Shown here: positions 57,519 through 64,000 of the stretch, piece by piece
Layout of the letters: each line of letters starts with the position of its first letter
Position numbering within the stretch: the first letter of the stretch is position 1
NCBI GenBank assembly: GCA_950295325.1
Contig: OX485809.1
Location: 28,334,001 to 28,398,000 of the forward strand
Reading direction: 5' to 3'
Length of the DNA: 64,000 nucleotides
Origin: Polytrichum commune
Lineage: Eukaryota; Streptophyta; Polytrichopsida; Polytrichales; Polytrichaceae
Notes under the pieces: generated by a model
What the model saw: the letters and a program-made list of their open reading frames with translations, nothing else
Database searches by the model: none
Told to the model about the DNA's origin: nothing
Program-made: the position numbers and the translations under genes

Positions 57519-60052
57519 TTTGGGTCCTTTGTGTGACAAGCAATATTAAAAGTAAAACCCTAAAGAAGTACAATATAACAAGGATACTAAAGTTATGAGT
57601 GCGGCCCACATGATTTTCAAAGACCTCATTACTTTCCACCTAGGTAAGCAATCATGAAGAATAGGCACTTTCCACACATGTCATTTGGAGTTTTTTTTAG
57701 CTTTCATTTGGAGTCATTTGGAGTTTCCACACATGTCATTAGTATTTCTTTAGCTTTTGGAGCCAAGTTTTGTGTCACCGTATTGCCACGTAACAAGATT
57801 CACCAACCACAAAAATGTATCATAGTTTATGGAACTTCGAGACTTTCCAATAGATCTCAATTTGCCTTTCCACACGTGAAAGTTTCACAAGAGTCAACAA
57901 GTCATGCATTGTGTGTCTATTTCTTATGGGCACCATGCATATAAGGAGGCCACAAAAGAAGGGGAAAAGGAAAACTCAAAGAACTTGTTATTGGTGAGAG
58001 TAGAATACATATATCATTTGTGGGGTGCATAAAGGTCGTGTGTTTGTTGGCTTTGTCTATAGGACAAAGACTATACATCAACTTCTCTGTCTCAAGAGCA
58101 AATTTCCTAACCACTTTGTGTTCACACTTGGACGTTACTTGTTCTTGCTATTTGGTAGACTTTATTTAATGTGGATGTTAACTATAGTTTATATATATAT
58201 ATATATCCAGTTAACTATAGTTGCTCTCTAAAATGTATTGAAAAGAATTCCTACTTAACTATAGTTATTTTGGCAGTTGTTAATTTTTTATTTCAAAAAT
58301 TTCAAGTGATAAATGAGTAGCCTTAGTCCTTGATCCTCATTTGAGAAAAAGGTGCACAACATCCAAGAAAGGTTTGGTTATATGTATAGTAAATAGCCAC
58401 GGATTGGCATGAGCAAAGTAGACAGCTACAACCGTAGTCTTTCATTATAAAGGACAAAGCCTCACGGTTATACCGTTTTCTTGTTGTAAGATGTTGCACC
58501 ATTGCAAGGAGATGTTAACTTAGAACATGACAATGTTGACTTATACCAACTCATACTTGAAAAAATCTACATAAGATCCATAATCGTGTTATGTGGGACC
58601 GATAGTATTCCACTGAATATTCCCCATATTCAGACCGAATGTGGGGAGTACTGCATGAAATACTGTCAATCCCATATAACATTCTTATGGATCTGAATAA
58701 TATTATGTACCACAAATCATGCTAAGCTAATTAAACTATGGAGAAAATATGCTTGTTGATGACTTTTATGTTGACTTGTGGTTCCAAGTTACTAATATAG
58801 ATTGACATGTTCACATGTAGACATGCGAAGTTGCATGCATGTGTCTACTCTTAAATGATTAGGGTTTTTAATGCTAATCAAATTCATTATTTACTGCAAT
58901 AATTTATTTTTTGGATCAATTTCGGTCTAATCCAACAATCATCGTTGTGAAAAAAAATAAAAAATTGGATTGAAACATTATAACTTGATAATTGTCTTCA
59001 ATCTCATGCTAGGTGAGATCTCAACACTCTATATCTAATCCTCATGACTCCCCTTCTCCACATTTTTTATTCGATCTAGACTAAGAGACTTTGCACAATA
59101 TCACACATAAATTGATACTTGGTATGGCTTGCAACTTGGAGTTGCTATGAATGCATCAACAATATGTTGACTTATATTTGTAATATAACATCTTATGAGT
59201 CATACCGGAAGGTGCTCATTGGCTTGGCTATTTGTGGTTGAAATTCAACAAAATAAAATAAAATGGAAGAAAACAATGACGGTGTTCCACACCTTGTTCA
59301 TATTCTTAAGAATTCTCCAACTCACTCACAAATAACCACTCTTTTACTATTGCAAGACACCGAGAAATGGGTAGTCAAATGGTTGTTTCGACCTTGCTTG
59401 TGAAGTGGGAGGGTTGAATTCTTGCAATTTCCAATAGTCATACGTTGGAGTTCATCCATCCACTTGATTTGTTAGATGCAAAAACCAAGGAACACCTCAC
59501 CGGGATACCATAGCTCCATATTGTACTATAATTGATACAATGTTGCATTCTCAATACACCACATGCATCATTGAGTCGTTGTACCACTTCTTCATGGCCA
59601 CAAACGTTGTTTTATGGTTCATGAAGGTGGTGGATTTCTTAAACCAAGTTTATGGGTTTGTTCACATGGACGAGTCTACAACTATGTATTCCATGTAGTG
59701 AAATATAGCAATACTCTAGACACTTGCATTTGTGTGGTATGTGGTTAGTTGTGAATCTCAAGAACGGACAATGTTGAGACATGTGTTATAAAATATAAGA
59801 CTACTTATCATAGCATGATAACCATTCTAAGTTTAATAGTTGATATGATCAAGTGACTTGTATGACCATTGGAAAAGCAAGAGAATATTCACTTCGATTG
59901 AATAAGATCTTTGTATGCACTCCCAAAAACATTATGAAGCAAACGGCTAGGCTACGGGCAAAATTTGAGATTGCCCATTCACCCTCGCACTAATCACGTG
60001 TTTTCATATCTCGCGGGAGTGGGTAGGGAGAGAAAAGTATCCGAATAGCTTC
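57519..60052. other. Intergenic, no supported gene
   Basis: An (AT)n tract occurs near 58,188-58,206. At 59,815-60,000 the AACCATTCTAAG family is present (ATAACCATTCTAAGTTTAAT, AGTGACTTGTATGACCATT). Open frames here lack recognisable motifs. Confidence 0.4.
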
Positions 60053-60660
60053 CAGTAGCCTCCCACCTAAGTACGCACCCATTTAAGTACGCATCCCGGT
60101 AAAGTACGCATTATTTTCCCGAAAAAATAGGGTTCATATTTATTTAGTTCAACATGTCATGGATTGTCATTTGGCGCAAGTTTTGAAGATTCTTGCGTTT
60201 GGATTTCAAGGTGATAGCCCGGACCTTACTTTGAAACGATTCAGACAACTTTCTAAGATCATCGAATGTTTCCTCAGCCTCTTCTCGAACTTCGGAGCAG
60301 AGCAACTGATCCTCTCGGTGAAACGACCAACAGAGGATCGAAAAGTCTTATCTTTAGCTTCATCAGACATTAAGGCAGATCGCTCTAGGATTTGCTCCCG
60401 CTTGTCCCACACCTTTCTGTTAGCTCCTTCACTAACATCGTACTCGCGCGCTATAGCCCTTTTACTATGAGCATCCGTCTTGCTAAGCTTCGCTATGATC
60501 TCACATCGCTTAGACTCATTGAGGCGTTTCCCATTCGGTTTCTTTGACATTGCAGCCGAATCAAGCGATTAGGAACCCTAAACCCTAAAGTGCGCACCTA
60601 CCGGCTAAGTACGCACAATCCTCCCAGGTTCAAGTTGCGTACTTAGGCGGGAGGCTACTG
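60053..60660 (-). mobile_element. Pogo/Emigrant-like DNA transposon relic
   Basis: The ends CAGTAGCCTCCCACCTAAGT (plus ACGCA) and the inverse CAGTAGCCTCCCGCCTAAGT match over 24 of 25 bases. Repeats of AAGTACGCA lie just inside: three at the left (60,068, 60,083 and 60,101) and one or more in inverse and direct form at the right (60,606 and around 60,636), as expected for transposase-binding sites. CAGT termini fit the pogo branch of Tc1/mariner, which duplicates TA. The flanks here are TC and TA, so one side may have mutated. A 608-bp length means most of the transposase is deleted. Confidence 0.8.
60206..60550 (-). pseudogene. CENP-B/pogo-type helix-turn-helix fragment of a transposase
   Basis: A 114-codon frame begins with ATG at 60,550 and stops at 60,206. 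Residues 1-60 read as a psq/CENP-B N-terminal domain: KRCEIIAKLSK, then AIAREYDVSEGANRKVWDK and REQILERSA. This is the DNA-binding head of pogo-like transposases. The DDE catalytic domain is absent, so the product could bind ends but not cut DNA. The later residues drift into text that is not obviously protein. Expression is unknown. The non-autonomous status is inferred from length. Confidence 0.7.
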
Positions 60661-60936
60661 TACCTCAAAGAACAAAGGCGGAAAGAAAAGCACCATCCGA
60701 ACAACTTTCACCTAGTACTTGGCTATTTTGCACTACAATGCTTGGCATCACGACCTCGCGGAGGTGATGAACTTTGTACAAATTTCCCGAGAGGATGTAA
60801 CGTACGGGGGTGAGAAATTTTTGACTCTTGCCCACCTCATGAGAGCACCTGCATTCCCCCAATTGATCGATCGATTGATTGATCGATTGAGTGAATGGTT
60901 GGGAAAAAGTGCCGTCGTATACATCAATCCGTCCGA

Positions 60937-61188
60937 GAGAGAGGGAATTATCACATACGCACATATCTCACCTCTCATTCATGCAATATAAAAAGTCCTA
61001 AAATATTATGCAGTCCCAAGGTTGTTGTTTTTACTTCATTTGACATCGGAATCGGTTTCAAAGATCCAAATCAGTATAACGGTATAACCCAAGTCATTTG
61101 CGACGAATCGCTCACAAACTTACATGGGGTCGAGATTTTAGGTTGGAAGGATGAGAGATATGTCCATTTGCGATAATCCCTTCTTTCC
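60937..61188 (+). mobile_element. GAGAGAATTATCG family MITE, fifth copy
   Basis: GAGAGAGGGAATTATCACAT and CACCTCTCATTCATGCAATA at the left are matched in inverse by GTTGGAAGGATGAGAGATAT and TTTGCGATAATCCCTTC at the right. The interior has GACATCGGAATCGGTTTCAA and CTTACATGGGGTCGAG, as in 15,153-15,472. Confidence 0.6.
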
Positions 61189-62329
61189 TTGTCCGTCACA
61201 CATGTCATCCCAAAAACTCATCAATGGGACTAATTTTGTACAAGATGTATCAACTCGTACAAGAGAAGTGGGCTTAGTTCGGTTATTCATCATTGACACA
61301 CACACCTATGATTGATTGGTGTGGTTTGGTGTGGATCTAAGAATAAGCACTGGAAAAAATGTGTATGTGAGAGATTGGACTATGCACTCAAAACTTGTTG
61401 AGTATTACACAGTCAATAGACAATATAATGGTGGTGATGGTGGTGGGGAGGGAGGGAGGGAGAGAGGGAGAGAGGGAGAGAGGGACGGGCTATATGTGCT
61501 CAAAATCGGTTAACCATTCTAGGTTCAATAGAGTCATTTGTAAAGTAAAGTAGATGGAACCATGGGTTTGGACCCAAACCTTGAGTTTATGAGAATTAAC
61601 ACAAAGATACCCAAGTTTTGTTAGTGCTTAAATTATCGAGTAGTCTTGGGCTATGAAACCGGCTTTCTAGCTTGTCCTACTAAGATGGGTGGGTAAAGCT
61701 AGCCTTGCATAGGCCAATCGGAGATTTAGGACAACAGGTGCTGTGCACATACCCTATTTTCAATCTTAAAATTATCTCAAAGTTTGACAGGTAGATAAAG
61801 GAAGTCCCTAAATTTTCACCCAACTTTCAAAAAAGGTTTGATACACGACAAGCTAACGGACTCTTAATACAAAGTTTCTCTAAGAAGGACCAAACTCACA
61901 GTTTTGTCCTTCTTTTTGAGAGACTTTACGGATAACTCTAGCAATCAACATATTTTGGGGGAAACTATATGGCCATTCAAGATGAAAGCCAAACTTGACT
62001 TGGATAATAAATTTTTCATCTGTAAAAGCTCTGAAGATAGGAGGAAAATGGCTACAAGCTCAATTGGATTTGTTAATGAACATATGCTAATTGTGTGTTT
62101 AGGACCTTAGGAGAGCGAGAGATTTCCTTGATTAATTCAGGGTATATTCCATAGATTCCTCTAAAATGGTCGGTGATTTGCACGAAGTCTTGAACTTCAA
62201 CCAGTTACTTCTCAATTTCACAGACCCATCTGTAATTACTGTAGCGCTCCTCTTCAATTCATAGCATAGCAAGCAATTATGGATAAAAGAAGAAGAAGTG
62301 GTGTATAAGGTCCTTGGTTGAGGGATAAA
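61189..62329. other. Intergenic; two dispersed repeats and a GA/GGGA tract
   Basis: At 61,300-61,530 an inverse CACTCAAATATAGGTGT-type copy carries a GGGAGAGA-rich tract (61,446-61,484) where other copies have a C-run. At 61,525-61,930 lies copy 5 of the GGGCCAAGCTAGCCTTGCAT family (GTAAAGCTAGCCTTGCATAG, TATGAAACCGGC). Around 62,130-62,240 the AATTCCTCTAAAATG family recurs. No gene. Confidence 0.45.
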
Positions 62330-62535
62330 AATGTCATTGTGCAAATATCACACACCATCATTAGACTTGGCCTATGTCATCACTACTTTAGATTAGCTTC
62401 ATCTTGGCATGCCAAAATGAATTTGGTACCCAATGAACCGATATGGAATGTCCTTCGTTCAAACCTCCACATTGACTCCAAGCCTGCACCCAAAACTTAC
62501 CAAACATGGAAAGTTATGCATGCGAAACAACCAAC
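62330..62535 (-). mobile_element. GGTTGTTTTG family MITE, intergenic copy (inverse)
   Basis: Read on the minus strand this follows the intronic copy at 5432-5683: AGTTGGTTGTTTCGCATGC, TTTCCATG, AATGTGGAGGTTTGAACGAA, GGACATTCCATATCGG, TTCATTTTGGCATGCC. The far end is not clear. It shows that the elements in the DUF547 introns are a mobile family and not conserved intron sequence. Confidence 0.6.
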
Positions 62536-64000
62536 TCCCTACTAAAACTCCGGTTGAGTTAAAGGATAACTCTATTACATCATGAATTTACACCATGTCA
62601 AAATTTCATGAACTCACTTGATGGATTTTCTTTTTTCTTTTTTTCTTTTTCTCTTTTTGTATGCCCAAGTAACAATAACGTTATTTAGTTGCTATCAATC
62701 GTTCTATCCTAATAATATTCACTAATAATGATTCACTTGAGTTTATCAAGTTGAATTTGCTTAAACAAGCATCCATGACGTATATTTCTAGCACTTTACA
62801 TGACATATTCCCAACCCCACCCAACTTGGTCATTCAACTGAATAACATTATGATTAAGTATGCACTTCAAGAATGTTACTTATGTTGGCATCTAGTGTCA
62901 TGTTTGCAATTAGTGGACGTGACACTACTGGAGTTTTAGGCATCTAATTTAGACCGTTTGTCAATCTATATAAGGTAGCCAATCCATTCCACTGCCACCC
63001 CATTTTTGCAGCTTAGGCTAACCTATTTCCATGCATGACAATATTGATCTATGAATTGCGTTGTCATGTCATGGTCGGAATCCAACTTAGCCAAATGCCA
63101 ATGGCTAAGTTGACACAACAAGGTTTAGATTACAAGCATATTTAGGTTCAAATTACAGGAATCAAGTGTTCTCGCTTTTGTAATCAATCAATGATCGGGA
63201 AATAGGGTATCCTATATCACGAGTATTGGTTGAAGAGAACATCAACTTAGTAAATTCATAGTAATTTGGTTATTGCAAAAAACATTTTGAGAATCATGAA
63301 TTGCTTCAAATTTCTATTTCTTAGCATGAGGATTTTTTTTAAATTTTTTTTCTACGATCACACTTAAACTGCAAATATGATAGATTGCTTAACTCGTCGG
63401 GAATGGGTTGGCTTCCTTACAATAAACCTCGTGGTGTTGGTGCTAATTGCCACCCCACCATTCCCCGTCGGTTTTGCTTAAAAAGTAAAAGAATTCCAAA
63501 AGCAAAAAGAGGAAAAGACAAAAAGAAAACACATGGCAAAACAAACCTTTGACAAAAGAAAGATAAAACTACAAACGCAAAAGGTGAGTATGGTGGGGGA
63601 AACTCAGGAAGGTGGTCGGCATGGCATAGGCTGGGGAGGGGTATATGGGCGGGTAATGGGAGCTCACGAACATGGACATGGGGCATCCACCTGCATCAGG
63701 GGGGGGGGTATAAACATGGACATGGGCAAGGAGTTCCACGGGTACATTGGGCTGGGGTAACTCATGATATTAAATCATATGCATGGGTGCAACGGAACGG
63801 GATGCACATAGGCTTGCTGGGATCTTAAGTCATATGCACGGATGCAATGGGCAAGGACTGCATAGGTCCAAGCTAATAATGTGCATGACACTGAATACCC
63901 TAAACCGGTGCAGTGGAATAGAACCAGCGGTAAGTCCATGTGATCCCTGTAGTGTCAGGAGGGAGGAAAAAGTAATTATAATCACAAAATCCGACTCAGA
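62536..64000. other. Intergenic, no supported gene
   Basis: A TTTTCTTT-rich tract lies at 62,630-62,657. A GGGCATGG/CATGGGTGCAA-rich stretch at 63,600-63,860 includes two loosely repeated units (CATATGCATGGGTGCAACGG, then CATATGCACGGATGCAATGG) and resembles in inverse 26,690-26,960. A G-run lies at 63,699-63,707. Short open frames on both strands are driven by this composition. Confidence 0.4.

Overview
This window looks like nuclear DNA of a flowering plant. It holds one recognisable multi-exon gene whose introns have GT/AG borders. The gene belongs to a plant family with a MIP1-type leucine zipper followed by a DUF547 domain. Most of the rest is AT-rich DNA full of short inverted-repeat elements. 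These include a textbook Stowaway MITE, a pogo/Emigrant-like relic, tRNA-derived SINE candidates, microsatellites and homopolymer C/G runs. I see no bacterial-type operons, rRNA genes, intact tRNA genes or CRISPR arrays. The species cannot be named from the sequence alone.

Region 1 (about 1-13,340) is the genic part. Thirteen exons on the minus strand, from about 8514 down to 1723, join in phase into a protein of about 925 residues. The exons follow the family order: coiled-coil/MIP1 zipper, a long acidic low-complexity linker, a short conserved block, and the C-terminal DUF547 domain. Introns carry at least three repeat insertions, including two sister copies of one MITE. Upstream (8515-13,340) lies simple-sequence DNA and an odd degenerate array of about 170-bp units near 11,930-12,680. 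The true first exon or 5' UTR is not resolved.

Region 2 (about 13,340-64,000) is intergenic. At least eight dispersed families recur. The most striking group has ends beginning CTACAC and inner sequences such as GTGTCAC or GGAGTTACGC. Its members sit end to end at three places (14,278; 31,546/31,552; 47,178). One member (25,039-25,380) has its pre-insertion site preserved in a paralogous segment near 18,641-18,665. Other notable structures are a compact nest of palindromes with a 42-bp perfect palindrome (41,182-41,416), a foldback with perfect 30-bp arms (37,693-37,928), a three-unit 275-bp tandem repeat (50,813-51,637), a 143-bp MITE, and a 608-bp pogo-like element that still encodes a CENP-B-type helix-turn-helix.

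The window therefore offers one housekeeping-style plant gene and a dense record of small DNA transposons inserted beside and inside each other. Almost no transposase coding sequence remains and no LTR-retrotransposon polyprotein was recognised, so most elements must have been mobilised from elsewhere. All alignments were made by eye; borders are good to a few bases where termini are clear and to tens of bases otherwise.
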